Origin: Akkermansiaceae bacterium UBA6138
Lineage (GTDB): Bacteria > Verrucomicrobiota > Verrucomicrobiia > Verrucomicrobiales > DEV007
Assembly (NCBI GenBank): GCA_002422425.1
Contig: DIVG01000029.1
Span: forward strand, 35,492 to 91,977
Direction: 5' to 3'
DNA: 56,486 nt
Both the position numbers and the translations under genes were made by a program. Under the pieces are notes generated by a model that searched no databases, was not told where the DNA came from, and was given only the letters and a program-made list of their open reading frames with translations. This document shows, piece after piece, positions 8,366 through 19,400 of this stretch. Position 1 is the stretch's first letter. Every line of letters starts with the position of its first letter.

Positions 8366-9280
8366 ATGTCCTACTTTGACCTCCAGATAAACGGTTACGC
8401 GGGAACGGATTTCTGTTCCCGCGAGATGACGATCGAGCAGATGCATCATGCTTGTGAGGCGCTGCGGGCTGACGGCATCGAGGGCATCCTCGCGACGATG
8501 ATCACCGATTCGGTCGAGGCGCTCGCGGCGAGATTAGAGAAAATGGTGCGTTTTCGTGAAGAAGATCCTTTGATCGCCGAGATCGTGAAAGGATTCCACG
8601 TTGAAGGGCCCTTCATCAGTCCCGAGGTCGGGTATGTCGGGGCGCATCCGGCGAAATGGGTGCGTCCGGCCAATGTCGAGGATTGCAAACGACTCCTCGA
8701 GGCGGGGAACGGGCTTGTCCGGCTGATGACGCTTGCGCCGGAATTCGATGACGACGCCGTGACGACGAAGTTCCTCGTCGGGCAGGGAATCACGGTCTCG
8801 GCGGGGCATTGCGATCCCGATCTGGCAACGCTCGAGCGGGCCATCGACGCGGGCCTTTCCATGATCACCCACGTGGGGAACGGATGTCCTGTGATCCTGC
8901 CGCGGCATGATAACTTCATTCAACGTGCCCTCTCCCTCTCCGACCGGCTCTCGCTTTGTTTTATACCCGATGGCGTTCATGTGCCTTTTTTTGCCCTGAA
9001 AAATTACCTGAAAATTGCCGGGCTGGAGCGCACCATCTTTACGACCGATGCGATCATGGCGGCGGGTCTCGGTCCCGGGACTTATGAGCTCTCGGGAGAA
9101 CCGGTCGAGATCGACGAGGCCGGCATCGCCCGTCGTCCCGGTTCGCCCAATCTCGCCGGATCGACTATTCGCGGGCATCAGGTCGCGGCGAATCTGCGGG
9201 ATCAACTCGGTCTCAGTGAACCGGACGTCCGGAAAGTCTATCACGACAATCCGATGCAGGCGCTCGGCCTCGAATGCTGA
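8366..9280 (+). CDS. nagA: N-acetylglucosamine-6-phosphate deacetylase-like amidohydrolase
   Basis: A 304-residue TIM-barrel amidohydrolase. Family motifs seen are DLQINGYAG at the start, FHVEGPFISP (metal-binding Glu), VSAGHCDPD (metal His), THVGNG, IPDGVHVPFF (substrate His) and TTDAIMAAGL (catalytic Asp). This is the NagA set, which removes acetate from GlcNAc-6-phosphate for amino-sugar recycling. The protein is shorter than typical NagA (about 380) because the N-terminal beta-sandwich before the barrel is missing; it begins straight at the DLQINGY strand, as some NagA-like proteins do. GHC replaces the more usual GHT. It is preceded closely by the helicase gene. Confidence 0.82.
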   Translation: MSYFDLQINGYAGTDFCSREMTIEQMHHACEALRADGIEGILATMITDSVEALAARLEKMVRFREEDPLIAEIVKGFHVEGPFISPEVGYVGAHPAKWVRPANVEDCKRLLEAGNGLVRLMTLAPEFDDDAVTTKFLVGQGITVSAGHCDPDLATLERAIDAGLSMITHVGNGCPVILPRHDNFIQRALSLSDRLSLCFIPDGVHVPFFALKNYLKIAGLERTIFTTDAIMAAGLGPGTYELSGEPVEIDEAGIARRPGSPNLAGSTIRGHQVAANLRDQLGLSEPDVRKVYHDNPMQALGLEC

Positions 9281-10314
9281 AGATTAGTCATCGCCAAATC
9301 CTCTATCCGTGTTACATAACACCCGTCATGGCGCAATCTGCTCGATGGGTAACAGCTGATCGACCCTGCCCTCTTACAGGGGCACGGGATTCCGAGGTCA
9401 TTGCAACGCGTTCGCGTGATGGGTCTGAACTGAGGAACATCATTTCACTCGAAAGCGGCATCATTTATGTCGATCCGCTTCCGGTGAGGGACCTTGCGAC
9501 TTTTTATCGCGAGGAATACCGGTTGTCCTACAAGCAGACGTTCACGCCAAAACCGAAACACATCCTCCGCGCGGCGCGGGCCTGCCGGAATCGTCTGCAG
9601 CGGGCGGGCGAGGTGGTCCGGGCGGGGATGCGCTGCCTCGATATCGGAGCCGGTGGGGGAGAGTGGGTGTATTACATGAAAACGCTCGGTTGCGAGTCCT
9701 TCGGGATCGAGCCGAACACCGGCTACGGCACCTTTTCGAAAGACAATTACGGGGTCGATGTTTTCCTGGGCATGTATCAGGAGTCCGATTTTCCGCGGGA
9801 ATCCTTTGATGTGCTGTCCCTCTTTCATGTCCTTGAGCATCTCGCCGATCCGGTCGAGGATCTCCGGCGGATGAGCCTTTTCCTGAAGCCGGGCGGACGT
9901 TTCCTCATCGAAGTGCCGGATATTCTTTTCCCCGGAATGCGCTTCGATCACAAATGGCACGAAGGGCACCTCTTCGGTTTCGCCCGACCCACCCTCGAAG
10001 CGGTCGCGGCCAAGGCGGGATTGAGAATGGTGGGCATCAAGGCTTCAGGCGGCAACCTCTCCGGTGTCTTTGAAAAATCGGGCGAGGAAACGCTGCCGCT
10101 CCCCGACCTCAGCGGGCACGCGGCTGAGGCCAAGGCTGCACTGCTGGCGGGGCATGATCATTACTGGTCTCTCGCGAATACCTACCTGAAACTGCCGGTA
10201 CGCCTCGCTCGGCAGATTGAGGAGTTGTGGGTCAGCCGCCGCGAAAGCAGTCCGAAGGCAATCCTGGATTCGGTTTTCAGGAGCGGAGACTCCCGGTGCC
10301 GGGAGAGACATTAG
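9274..10314 (+). CDS. Class I SAM-dependent methyltransferase
   Basis: A 346-residue protein with a SAM-binding Rossmann fold: CLDIGAGGGEWVYYM (motif I), a Glu in GIEPNTG (motif II), and SFDVLSLFHVLEHLADP (motif IV and post IV). LKPGGRFLIEVPDIL follows as the beta5 region. The N-terminal part has a CPLTG segment in place of the small zinc-like CPxC motif found in sugar or lipid C-methyltransferases of this group. ATG 9274 overlaps the nagA stop; an alternative ATG at 9328 would shorten it by 18 residues, and no clear Shine-Dalgarno decides between them. The C-terminal ~90 residues are helical with no known motif. The substrate is unknown. Confidence 0.75.
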   Translation: MLKISHRQILYPCYITPVMAQSARWVTADRPCPLTGARDSEVIATRSRDGSELRNIISLESGIIYVDPLPVRDLATFYREEYRLSYKQTFTPKPKHILRAARACRNRLQRAGEVVRAGMRCLDIGAGGGEWVYYMKTLGCESFGIEPNTGYGTFSKDNYGVDVFLGMYQESDFPRESFDVLSLFHVLEHLADPVEDLRRMSLFLKPGGRFLIEVPDILFPGMRFDHKWHEGHLFGFARPTLEAVAAKAGLRMVGIKASGGNLSGVFEKSGEETLPLPDLSGHAAEAKAALLAGHDHYWSLANTYLKLPVRLARQIEELWVSRRESSPKAILDSVFRSGDSRCRERH

Positions 10315-10373
10315 AAATGCGGCTATTTGAGGTGGTTTTCCCCGGGAAGTTCGCTACCTTCGGGGAGGAGTAA

Positions 10374-12134
10374 ATGGCCGCGAATCGACAAAGCATGAAT
10401 CGTAGACTAGCCGGGATTCTCGTTCCGGTTTTTTCAATCCGGGGGGAGAACGATCTGGGGATCGGCGATGTCGCTTCGCTCCATGACTTCGTCAATTTCG
10501 CGGCGGAAACCGGGTTCGGATTTGTCCAGCTCCTCCCCGTCAACGAGACAGGACCCGACAACAGCCCGTATAATGCAATCAGTTCCGTTGCGATCGAGCC
10601 CATGACCCTCGACTGCTCGCCCGACGGGCTCAAGGATCTCACCTTGAGCGATTTTGAAGAAGTCCTCAACTATTATGACGTGGCCGCCCTTCGGGTCGGA
10701 CCCGTCCAGTATGCCGAAGTCCGCCGATTGAAGCACGACCTTCTTCGACGCGCTTACCTGAGTTTCTGCGGGAGCGTCCTGGGCCACGTCGATGCCCGGG
10801 CCGCGTCATTTGAGTCCTTCTGCCAGAATGAAGCGGACTGGCTCAACGATTATTGTCTGTTCCGTTTTCTGATGGACCGAGAAGGGGGAAGTCAGGTGTG
10901 GCAATTATGGCCGGCTAACTGTCAGGATCGCGACAGCGCTCTGGCGGTGATTGTGGAGGAAGCCAAAAGCCATCCCGAAGAGATTGATCGGGAGCTCCGC
11001 TACTACGCTTACGTTCAGTGGATTGCTTTTACTCAGTGGGGCGAGGTATCTGATCATGCAAAGTCCAAAGGCGTCGCTCTCATGGGAGATATTCCCTTCG
11101 GTGTCAGCCTCTACAGCGTTGATGTTTGGGCAAATCTGGAAATTTTCGACCTCGACTGGTATGGGGGTGCCCCCCCCGAACTACTTTTCAAAGACGATGC
11201 CTTTGTCCAAAAGTGGGGACAGAACTGGGGGATCCCGCTTTTCCGCTGGGACGTCCTTGAGGCCCGTAATTTCGACTGGTGGCGACAGCGAGTTGCTAAA
11301 ACTACTCAAATTTTCGGGATGTTTCGTGTTGATCACGCTCTCGGTTTCTACCGTATTTACTCTTTTCCATGGAATCCGGTTCGGAATGCTGAGTTTCTGC
11401 CTCTCAGCCACGACGAGGCGGCGAGCCATTGTGGCGGTCACTTGCCCGGGTTCCGGCCGCGGGCCGACTACTCGGATGAATCGAAGGCGGCAAACCGCGC
11501 TGAAGGGGAGAAATACCTGCGCATGATTCTCGAAGCCGCCGATGGTGCGGAAGTCATCGCCGAGGACCTGGGCACTGTCCCCGACTATGTGCGCCCCTCT
11601 CTTGCCGGACTGGGTATTGCGGGGATGAAGGTGCCCCAGTGGGAGTTCACCGATGGACACGTGACCTCGGGGCTTCATTACCCTGCGCTCTCTTTTGCGA
11701 CCTATGCCTCGCACGACCATGCCCCGATGCGGGCGCAGTGGGAGGACCAGCAACTTCAGATGCGCGAGCATGGCGAAGATACCCGGGAGCACTGGGAGGC
11801 GAAGAGCTTTCTCTCCTCTCTCTGTGCCTTTGGCGGAATCGAGCAGCAAGGGGGGGAGATTCCCGACTATTCCCCCGAGATATGGGAGCAGCTCCTGCGT
11901 CGGCTTTGCTTATCCCATTCCGATCGCGTGGCGGTTCTCATCACCGACCTCCTCTGTGGGTCAGACCGCATTAACATTCCCGGCGTCATGGGGGGGACCA
12001 ACTGGAGCTATCGCCTTGAAATGACAAGCAAAGAACTGATTAGCGGGAAAGAATTTCAGGAACTCCGCGAGACGCTCAAAAAAATCTTGAACGAGACCGG
12101 CCGCTCGCGAAGAGTCTCAGCCCCTGTTTCATGA
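10374..12134 (+). CDS. malQ: 4-alpha-glucanotransferase
   Basis: A 586-residue GH77 enzyme that transfers alpha-1,4-glucan segments in maltodextrin/glycogen metabolism. The family start is clear: RRLAGILVPVFSIRGENDLGIGD, followed by the ordered-substrate motif DNSPYNAISS. The nucleophile lies in MFRVDHALGFYR (Asp320), the general acid in VIAEDLGTVP (Glu397), and the transition-state Asp in ASHDHAPM. The length is close to other bacterial MalQ/DPE1 proteins. A strong GGAGG at 10364-10368 sits 5 nt before ATG 10374. It is followed 72 bp later by malate dehydrogenase on the same strand. Cytoplasmic. Confidence 0.93.
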   Translation: MAANRQSMNRRLAGILVPVFSIRGENDLGIGDVASLHDFVNFAAETGFGFVQLLPVNETGPDNSPYNAISSVAIEPMTLDCSPDGLKDLTLSDFEEVLNYYDVAALRVGPVQYAEVRRLKHDLLRRAYLSFCGSVLGHVDARAASFESFCQNEADWLNDYCLFRFLMDREGGSQVWQLWPANCQDRDSALAVIVEEAKSHPEEIDRELRYYAYVQWIAFTQWGEVSDHAKSKGVALMGDIPFGVSLYSVDVWANLEIFDLDWYGGAPPELLFKDDAFVQKWGQNWGIPLFRWDVLEARNFDWWRQRVAKTTQIFGMFRVDHALGFYRIYSFPWNPVRNAEFLPLSHDEAASHCGGHLPGFRPRADYSDESKAANRAEGEKYLRMILEAADGAEVIAEDLGTVPDYVRPSLAGLGIAGMKVPQWEFTDGHVTSGLHYPALSFATYASHDHAPMRAQWEDQQLQMREHGEDTREHWEAKSFLSSLCAFGGIEQQGGEIPDYSPEIWEQLLRRLCLSHSDRVAVLITDLLCGSDRINIPGVMGGTNWSYRLEMTSKELISGKEFQELRETLKKILNETGRSRRVSAPVS

Positions 12135-12206
12135 ATCCGGCCTCATCGGGCAAGGCTCTTTAGCGCCGTCACATTTTCCAAGAGCAAAACACTAACTTCC
12201 ATAACT

Positions 12207-13196
12207 ATGAGTAAACCTATTCGTGTCGCCGTGACCGGTGCTGCAGGCCAGATCGGCTATTCTCTCCTTTTTCGTATCGCGAGCGGGGCGATGTTCGGCC
12301 CGCATCAGAAGGTGTCGCTGAATCTCATCGAAATCGAACCGGGGATGAAGGCGCTTGAGGGGGTGGTGATGGAGCTTGATGACTGCGCCTTCCCATTGCT
12401 GACTGATATCGTGGCGACGTCGGACCTTAACGTCGGCTTCACAGATGTTAACTGGGCTCTTCTTGTCGGCAGCGTACCGCGCAAACAGGGGATGGAGCGC
12501 AAGGATCTTCTCAGCATCAACGGCAAAATTTTCACAGGTCAGGGTCGTGCCATCGCGGCCAATGGTGCCTCCGATATTCGCACGCTCGTCGTCGGCAATC
12601 CCTGCAACACCAATTGTCTCATCGCGATGAACAGCGGTGCCGACGTGCCGCAGGATCGCTGGTTCGCGATGACCCGACTCGATGAAAACCGCGCCAAGTC
12701 CCAACTGGCCGCCAAGGCCGGAGTGCATGTCAGTGAAGTGACGCGCACCACGATCTGGGGGAACCATTCGGCGACCCAGTATCCTGATTTTTACAATGCT
12801 CTGATTGGTGGCAAACCTGCTTCGGAGGTGATTCAAGACGAAGCCTGGCTTCAGGGGCCGTTCATTGAAACTGTTCAGAAGCGCGGCGCCGCCATTATCG
12901 AGGCCCGCGGGTCATCGTCGGCCGCCTCGGCCGCCAACGCTGTCGTCGACACGGTCCGCAACCTCACCACGCCGACGCCCGAAGGGGATTGGAACAGCGT
13001 CTGCGTTTGCTCGGACGGATCCTACGGTATCGAGAAGGGGCTGATCGCTTCTTTCCCCGTTCGCGTTGCCGACGGGAAGTGGGAAATGGTTCAGGACGTG
13101 CCGGTTAACGAGTTCAGCCGGGGAAAAATACAGGCGACGGTAGCGGAACTGCTTGAGGAGCGGGAAGCGGTGGCTGAGCTGCTTCCTTCGGCCTAA
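12207..13196 (+). CDS. mdh: Malate dehydrogenase (NAD-dependent)
   Basis: A 329-residue malate dehydrogenase of the cytosolic-type group, interconverting malate and oxaloacetate in the TCA cycle. The NAD-binding loop is VTGAAGQIGYSL at residues 8-19, and the substrate-binding mobile loop is VPRKQGMERKDLL. The catalytic pair is Asp in TRLDENRAK and His187 in IWGNHSATQYPD. The C-terminus has DGSYGIEKGL. The sequence has the expected length and no defects. The next gene is the PKS-NRPS, 251 bp away, with no coding sequence between them; mdh is presumably an unrelated housekeeping neighbour. Confidence 0.95.
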   Translation: MSKPIRVAVTGAAGQIGYSLLFRIASGAMFGPHQKVSLNLIEIEPGMKALEGVVMELDDCAFPLLTDIVATSDLNVGFTDVNWALLVGSVPRKQGMERKDLLSINGKIFTGQGRAIAANGASDIRTLVVGNPCNTNCLIAMNSGADVPQDRWFAMTRLDENRAKSQLAAKAGVHVSEVTRTTIWGNHSATQYPDFYNALIGGKPASEVIQDEAWLQGPFIETVQKRGAAIIEARGSSSAASAANAVVDTVRNLTTPTPEGDWNSVCVCSDGSYGIEKGLIASFPVRVADGKWEMVQDVPVNEFSRGKIQATVAELLEEREAVAELLPSA

Positions 13197-13447
13197 AGCG
13201 GAAACTCCTTGCGCCGGACCCGGGACTGCCTCTCTGGTGATGATAGCCTGTTGACGGAATGCGCCTTCACGGTTAAGTCAACTGCCCTCTCTTTTGAAGA
13301 CCTTTCTGATTTCTTAATTCCCTTTCCGGAAAAATTTGTAAGTTCCTCATCACCATTATCTAACGATTCCAGTTTAAGCCTGTGAACCCGGTGGCAGCGG
13401 GGTTGCGGGCTTACTCGTTTGGATGTTCTTCCTGACTCTCTGTTACT

Positions 13448-16400
13448 ATGTTCGATCAAAAACCAGCGACACACGAGCCTCTGGCTATCGTAGGAATCGG
13501 CTGCCGGCTCCCCGGCGGTGTGAACGGCCCCGAATCCTTCTGGCAGATGATGGTTGAAGGTCGCTCCGGCATCGTTCCGGTGCCGGCGGATCGCTGGAAC
13601 CGCGAGCGCTGGCACCACGAAAACGTCGAGATCCCCAGCAAAATGATCACGAAGTGGGGGGGCTTCATCCAGGATTTTGACAAGTTCGACGCGCAGTTTT
13701 TCGGCATTTCGCCGCGGGAGGCCCTCCGCATGGATCCCCAGCAACGGTGGATGCTCGAGGCGGCGTGGGAGTCTCTTGAAGACGCGGGTATGTCACCCGC
13801 GAGCCTGCGCGGCAGCAAGACGGCGGTCTACGTCGGCATTGCCTCAAATGACTACGCGAACGTCGCCCAAAGCGACCCGCGCAATGTCGATGTGCACACG
13901 AACTCGGGCAGCACGCTCTCGATCGCATCGAACCGTATTTCCTACCTTTTTGACCTGAAGGGGCCCTCCGTCTCGGTCGACACGGCGTGTTCCTCGGCCC
14001 TCGTCGCGATCAACCTCGCGTGTGAGAGCGTCTGGTCGGGCGAAGCCACGATGGCGCTCGCCGGGGGGGTAAACGCGCTCCTCACGCCCGACGCTTCGAT
14101 CGGGTTCTCCAAGGCCACGATGCTCTCTCCTTCGGGCCAATGTTTTGCTTTTGATGACCGCGCCAACGGTTACGTGCGCGGGGAAGGCGCGGGGATGTTT
14201 GTCATCAAGACTCTCGCCGATGCGCTTCGTGACGGAGACCGCGTCTACTGCACGATTCGAGCGGCGGTAATCAATCAGGATGGTCATACCTCTTCAATGA
14301 CGGTGCCTGGCGTCGAAACTCAGGCCAAGATGCTCGAGGATGCTTTTGAAAAAGCGGGGATCCAGCCGAAGCAGGTCCGCTACATGGAGGCTCACGGTAC
14401 CGGAACACCGGTCGGTGACCCCATTGAGACGCGCGCTCTCGGTCAGGTTCTCTCGCGTGGCCGCGACGAGGGGGACTACTGTCTCATCGGTTCTGTCAAG
14501 ACCAACGTAGGTCACCTCGAGTCCGGCTCCGGTGTCGCCGGTCTGGCCAAAGCGGCACTTGTACTCTATCACGACACGGTTCCGGCGAGCCTCAATTTCA
14601 AGCGCCCCAATCCGAACATTCCCTTCGAGGAATTCAAGCTCAGGGTCGCGTCGGAGATGCAGCCACTGCCGCACCTCGGGGATTTCCTCCCCGTCGTCGG
14701 GGTGAACAGCTTCGGTTTTGGCGGGACCAACTCGCACATCGTTCTCGAGGCCGCGCCCGCCCCGGTTCCACCGGTGAAGGAAAGTCTGCCGCCGAGCATA
14801 GGGGGTAAAGCCGTGGAAAAGCCGGTCAAGGCCGAGCGTCCTCTCCTCGTGCCGCTGTCGGGCCGCGGAGAGGACGCTCTGCGCGACACCGTCATCAAGT
14901 GGCGCCGTTACCTGCGCGGGACGAATCACGTTCTCGCCGAGATCGCGGCGGCGGCGGGAACGAAGCGGGAGCACCACGACAATCGTCTTGCCTTCATCGC
15001 CAAAGATCCCGCGGATCTCATCCACGGCATGACCGAGTGGCTCGCCACTGGGACAGGGGACAAAGTCGTCGTCGGGAAGCCCGCATCCGAGGCGCATCCG
15101 CTCGTTTTTGTCTTTACCGGCCAGGGCGCCCAGTGGTGGGCGATGGGGCAAGAGCTAATCGGGCGCGAGCCCGTCTTCCGCGGGGTCCTTGAGGAGATCG
15201 ATTCCCATCTCAAGCCGCTTGCCGGGTGGTCACTCATTGAGGAGATGACCCGCGACGAAGGGAGCTCGCAGATCAACCGCACGAACATCGCCCAGCCGGC
15301 TATCTTCGGGCTTCAGGTCGCGCTCGCCGCCCTCTGGAAATCCTGGGGCATCGTCCCCTCCAAGGTCGTCGGCCATTCGGTCGGTGAAGTGGCCGCCGCC
15401 TATGTCGCCGGTGCCTACACGATGGAGGACGCGGTCACGATCATTTATCACCGCTCGCGCCTGCAGGACATGACCGGCGGCAAGGGCCGCATGGTCGCGG
15501 TGGGTCTCTCCCAGTCCGAGGCCCGCAAGGCGGTGGCGGGGATCGAAGACAAGGTCCAAGTCGCGGTCATCAACAGCCCCGGCATGGTCACTCTCGCGGG
15601 TGACACCGAACCGCTCGAGGCCCTCGTCGCGACGCTGGAGGAAGCCGGTAAATTCGTGCGCTGGCTCCGGATCGATTACGCGTTCCACACGCACCAGATG
15701 GAGCCGATCAAGGACGAGCTTCTCAGGACCCTCTCGGGGATCAAGCCGCAGGCGACGACGATTCCCTACATCTCGACCGTGACCGGCGGGATCTGCGAGG
15801 GGAGCAAACTCGACGCGCTCTACTGGTGGCAGAATGTCCGTGAGTCTGTCCTTTTCGCCCCGGCCATCGCGAATCTGATACGTTCCGGTGAGGATTCCTT
15901 CCTTGAGGTGGGGCCGCATCCGGCCCTGCAGAATCCCATCATGGAGTGCCTCTCCGATCAGGGGCGCAAGGGGTTCTATTTCTCCAGCTTGAAGCGCAAG
16001 ACCGACGAGTCGGTCGAGATGCTCTCAAGCCTGGCCCGACTCCATGTCCATGGTTACAGAGTGGACTGGAAGGCGGTCAATCAGGCAAGCGGAGCGGATG
16101 TCCGTCTGCCCACCTATGCGTGGCAGAAAGAGCGCTTCTGGCTCGAATCAGCCGAGGGGCAGTATCTTCGCTGCGCGCCCTTCGAGCATCCGCTTCTAGG
16201 TCTCGCCCGGACAGCACCCCGGCCGACCTGGCAGTTCGAACTCGATCCGCGATACTTCACCTGGCTCGACGATCACCGTTTCTGGGACAGTGTTGTTTTT
16301 CCGGCCGCAGGCTATGGCGAGATCGGTCTTGCCATAGCCCGCAAGCTTTTCCCCGGGGAGAACTACGTGGTCGAGGACCTTGAGATGAAGAAAGCACTCT

Positions 16401-19400
16401 TTGTCTCGGAGGAAAAGGTTCCGGTAGTCGAAGTGGTCTTTGACCCAGCTACCCGTCTTTTTCAGATTTTCAGCTCCGTCGGTGAGCGAAAGGACTGGGA
16501 ACTCAACTCTCAGGGAGTGCTCCGTAAGCAGCCGCTCCCGACCGACCGGACCGTCGATCTTGAGGCGATCAAGGCGAGCCTGCCCCGACACTTCTCCCAC
16601 GAAGAGTATTACGAGGATTACGAGGAAGCCGGCTACCAGTTCCGACCGCTTTTCCAGCATCTCCGTAACGTCTGGCGCAAGGATGGAGAAGCCCTCGCCG
16701 AAATCGTAGCGCCGGAAGGCCTTCGTGACACCATTCCCGATCACCATTTTCACCCGGCCGTGCTCGATGCCTGCTTCCACACCGTAAAAGGCGGCCAGGT
16801 CATCCCTGACGGCGCGCTCGCGACCGATTATTTCTACCTTCCTGCCGCGATTCGGAGCATCCGTCTCTACGTCGACAAGCCGCCGCTTCGTCTCTGGGGG
16901 CACGCCAGGGTGAACTCGGACAATGACCGCGAGTATATCATCGCTGACATCAAGGTTTATGATGACGGGGGGAATCTCGTCGGTGAAATTTTCGGCTTCC
17001 GCGCCGACCGCGTCGAGCAGAACCGCAGCGACGATCTTGAGAAGTGCCTTTATCAGGCCGATTGGGTGCCGCTCAGACTGAGAGGGACAAGAGTCGCGGG
17101 TGGAGCCAATTTACCCGCTCCGGTCGATATCGTGACTGCCGCGAACGAGGGCTTGCAGTCTCTTTATGACGCGCGAGGGCTGGCGAACCACTATGGCAAA
17201 TTCCTCCCCGCGATGGAGGAGCTTTCCCGTCAGTTCATCGTTAATGCCTACCTGGACCTGGGCTGGGCACCGAAACTCGGCGACATCATTACGGTCGAGC
17301 GGCAGATGCGCGATCTCATGATCGCCGATCAGCACAGGAAGCTCGTCTACGGACAACTCACCGCTCTCAGCGAGGGCGGTTTCCTCAAGCCGCTCGGCGA
17401 CGACTCCTGGGAGGTCATCGACGTTCCGGTGAGCGAAGAGGCGCTCAAGTGGGTGGATAAACTGGCTCAGCAGATGCCTGAGTTCGCCTCCGAGGCCGAG
17501 CTTCAGAAGCTCGCCGGTCCCCATCTCGCCGGAGTCCTCTGCGGAGAGCTTGATCCGCTTGAGGTTCTTTTCCCGCACGGATCGTCCCGCGCGATGGAGC
17601 GCTTTTATCGGGAAGGCGCTGACTTCCCCGTCATCAACGAGCAGATCCGTCTCGCTCTCGCGGCGGCGGTGAAAGAGTTACCCGAGCGTCGCGCCATCCG
17701 GGTCCTCGAAGTAGGCGCTGGCACAGGCTCGCTTACCGGGCACATCCTCTCCGTCTTCCCGCCCGATCGCACCGAGTATTATTTCACTGACAACGGTCCC
17801 AGCTTCCTCCAGGCAGCCCAGGACCGTTTTGAAGAGGAATTCCCCTTTGTCGATTACAAGATGTTCGACTGCGAGAAGTCTCCCGAGGCCCAGGGCTTCG
17901 AGCCTCAGTCTTTCGACATCGTCCTCGCCTCGAACGTGATTCACGCCACGAGTGATCTGCGGGCCACTCTCGGGAATCTTCGCGAATGCCTCGCGCCGGA
18001 CGGTATCCTCATGTTCCTGGAGGTGACATGGCGCCGCGCCACGCTGGACAACGTCTTTGGTTTGCTTCCCGGATGGTGGCGTTTCGCCGACAGCGATCTG
18101 CGGAAGCGCAGCGCTCTTCTCACTCGTGCCCAGTGGGAATCACTCCTCACGGAACTTGAGTTCCGCGATGTCACCAGCTTTATCAGTTCTCCGAAGAAAG
18201 AGGAGGATCAGCAGGCCTGTCTCGTCGCCCGTGCTCCCGTCGTCGTGGAAGCGGCTGCGGAAACAGTCGGGACCGCGTCGGTGGAGGCCAAAGAAACCGC
18301 GCCCGTCACTGACGCCATACTGGTCACGTCAGATGCCGCCGGCATGGCGGATCGTCTCGTGGCAGCATCGACCGAAGTCGTCGTGATCGACGGCACCATC
18401 GCCGCGATCGGAAAGGCGCTCGATGAAATGGCCGAGGCGGGACGTCCCGTCAAGGCGATTGTTCACACCCTTTCCCTCGATCATCCTGCCGCTGATACGC
18501 TCGACCTTGAGACCCTGAATAAGGCACAGGATACCGGGGTGCGTTTTGCCCATGAACTGGTCAAGGCTCTCACCGTTCGTGAGTGGTCGAAGAGACCGCG
18601 CGTTCTTTTCCTGACCCGCGGCACGATGCCGGTGAAGCCCGGTGAGTCACTCCCGGGGCTCGCCTCGGCACCGCTCACCGGTCTCCTCCGGGTCGCGAAC
18701 AACGAACAGCCCGATTACTACTGGACGCAGATCGACCTCGATCCGCAGGGCGGTGAGTTTGAAGTGGAGGATTTAGTCGCCGAGATCAGCCAGGTCGAGC
18801 GAGAACACGAGATCGCCTTCCGTGGCAACGGTCGCTATGTGCGCCGCGTCCATCGCGTGAAATCTGACGATCTGCCTCCCCGTCGCCGCAACGCGGTACA
18901 GGCCGATGGCAGCGTCCTCCCTTATCGGCTCCAGATCGACAAACCGGGAATTCTCACCAATCTTTCTCTCAACGAAACGGTTCGTCGCGAACCCGGTGCC
19001 GAAGAGATCGAAGTCCTCGTGAAAGCGGGCGGGATTAACTTCCGCGATGTCATGAAGGCGCTCGGAATTTACCCCGGCCAGCCGGTCGACCTGAAGTGGT
19101 TCGGCGATGACTTCAGCGGGGTAGTCGTCAAAGTCGGATCCGCTATCAAAGACCTCAAGGCGGGTGACAAGGTCGTCGGGATGGCGCCTTATTGTTTCCG
19201 CAGCTACGTGACGGTGCACCGCCACATGGTCTTCCGCATGCCCGAGACGATGAGCTTCGTCGAGGCGGCAACGCTCCCGACCGTTTTCCTGACTTCGCAC
19301 TACGCGATCAACGAACTCGCCCGGATGGAGAAAGGGGAAAGCATTCTTATCCACGCCGGAACCGGCGGGGTGGGGCAGGCGGCGATTCAGATCGCGAAAG

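Noticed and set aside
10340..10368. CCCCGGGAAG/CTTCGGGG hairpin before malQ as a terminator or riboswitch
   Set aside because: Imperfect stem, no T-run, and it overlaps the malQ ribosome binding site; most likely chance GC complementarity.
13252..13280. TTGACG followed 17 nt later by TAAGTC upstream of the PKS as a sigma70-like promoter
   Set aside because: The -35 is fair but the -10 is poor, and promoter consensus in this phylum is not well known; not strong enough to call.
18240..18900. Second ketoreductase in the megasynthase
   Set aside because: The region matches the structural psiKR half that pairs with the catalytic KR; it lacks the Gly-rich NADPH loop and the Tyr.
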